NCBI GenBank assembly: GCA_046481785.1
Contig: JAWOJF010000056.1
Location: 1-6,291 of the forward strand
Source: JAWOJF01 sp046481785
GTDB taxonomy: Bacteria; Bacteroidota; Ignavibacteria; Ignavibacteriales; Ignavibacteriaceae
Reading direction: 5' to 3'
DNA length: 6,291 nt
Of the stretch, positions 5,695 to 6,291 are shown in pieces; within the stretch, counting starts at the first letter, position 1; each line of letters begins with the position of its first letter. The notes under the pieces were generated by a model. The model was not told where the DNA came from. It worked only from the letters and a program-made list of their open reading frames with translations, and made no database searches. The position numbers and the translations under genes were made by a program.

Positions 5695-6291
5695 TCATTT
5701 AAAATGAGTTGATATTTTTTCATCAACAAAAAGTTTCATTTTTTCCTCAAAAACCTCTCTGCTGAACTGCTTTGAGTGAGCTCTTATAACAGACGGATTA
5801 AACTTATCTTCAGATTTTTCAAACCTGTTTACTGCTTCAATTAATGAGCTGACATTCTGATCTTTAAAAAATAACCCTGTTTTCCCCTCTACAATAGTCT
5901 CGGTCGTACCCCCTGAAGACCATGCAATAACCGGGGTTCCGCATGCCATTGCTTCCACAACAATAATTCCGAAATCTTCTTCGGCTGCAAATACAAATGC
6001 CCTTGCTTTTTGCATATGTCTCTTCAAAGTTTCAAATTGCTGGTAGCCAAGTATTTCGATATTTGAAGAAGTTTTTGATTTTATTTTCTGCATCTCGGGT
6101 CCGTCACCAATTACAACAAGTTTTTTATCCGGCATTTTTGAAAATGCCTCAACAATCATATCAATTTTTTTATAAGGTACCATCCGCGATGCGGTTAAAT
6201 AATAATCCTCTTTGCCGGGGACAGTATCATATTTGTGAACATCAACCGGCGGATAAATAACAGCAGATTCTTTATTATATATTTTTTTAAT
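5695..6291 (-). CDS. Family 4 glycosyltransferase (C-terminal half, 5' end outside window)
   Basis: The frame is open to the right edge, giving 198 residues before TGA at 5697-5695; GT4 enzymes usually have about 350-400 residues, so this is the C-terminal Rossmann domain of a GT-B fold. The ATG at 6183 is internal: homologous sequence continues upstream of it. Numbered from the window edge: the interdomain VIYPPVDV (11-18); ASRMVPYKK (34-42), whose Arg and Lys typically contact donor phosphates; LVVIGDGPE (58-66); and the EX7E motif E105-DFGIIVV-E113 followed by AMACGTPVIA (114-123), the classic GT4 donor-sugar site. The C-terminal tail is a basic and acidic helix typical of the family. In the family a retaining transfer from a nucleotide sugar (UDP- or GDP-) is usual. 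The next gene is the initiating sugar transferase, 28 bp downstream, so this enzyme most likely extends the lipid-linked glycan at the cytoplasmic face. Donor and acceptor are unknown. Confidence 0.95.
   Translation of the reverse strand: MKKIYNKESAVIYPPVDVHKYDTVPGKEDYYLTASRMVPYKKIDMIVEAFSKMPDKKLVVIGDGPEMQKIKSKTSSNIEILGYQQFETLKRHMQKARAFVFAAEEDFGIIVVEAMACGTPVIAWSSGGTTETIVEGKTGLFFKDQNVSSLIEAVNRFEKSEDKFNPSVIRAHSKQFSREVFEEKMKLFVDEKISTHFK

Noticed and set aside
5997..6260. Plus-strand open frame opposite the GT4 gene
   Set aside because: It is antisense to the GT4 donor-binding domain, whose frame continues to the window edge with recognisable motifs.

Overview
This AT-rich window looks like chromosomal DNA from a Bacteroidota-type organism (FCB group; I would guess Ignavibacteria or a close relative). 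Four observations point there. One is a small DUF6132-like membrane protein. Another is a long surface lipoprotein built from 'PNGGE...W' Ig-like repeats. Its lipobox Cys is followed by K-K-E-D-D, which resembles the Bacteroidota lipoprotein surface-export signal. Finally, a promoter in front of that lipoprotein matches the Bacteroidota pattern (TTG, about 20 nt, TAnnTTT). The taxonomic placement is an inference.

Layout. Positions 1-477 (+) hold the 3' end of uvrB (nucleotide excision repair), with helicase motif VI and the C-terminal UVR domain. It converges on a 67-codon gene (540-743, -) for a two-helix DUF6132-like protein; an AT-rich hairpin lies between them. The spacer 744-893 carries a short dyad and a strong 14-bp GC-rich hairpin. 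Positions 894-4034 (-) encode an intact lipoprotein of about 1046 residues with ten tandem Ig-like repeats and no other recognisable domain. It has its own promoter at 4061-4091. The 4047-4262 spacer also holds a cluster of GGTAAA repeats, a terminator-like hairpin and an orphan Shine-Dalgarno sequence. Positions 4263-5666 (-) encode a WcaJ/WbaP-type polyprenyl-phosphate sugar-1-phosphate transferase. From 5695 to the right edge (-) lies the C-terminal half of a family 4 glycosyltransferase.

How the genes fit together. The two right-hand genes are 28 bp apart and are the downstream end of an exopolysaccharide or O-antigen operon entering from the right. The phosphoglycosyl transferase loads the first sugar onto the lipid carrier and the GT4 enzyme extends the glycan. 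The lipoprotein reads in the same direction but has its own promoter and a likely terminator before it, so it is probably a separate transcript. Its closeness to glycan genes suggests, but does not show, a cell-surface adhesive or glycan-binding role. uvrB and the DUF6132 gene look unrelated to that cluster.

I see no CRISPR array, insertion sequence, tRNA, rRNA, phage gene or recognisable defence system. The most distinctive items are the architecture of the repeat lipoprotein and the structured spacers on either side of it.
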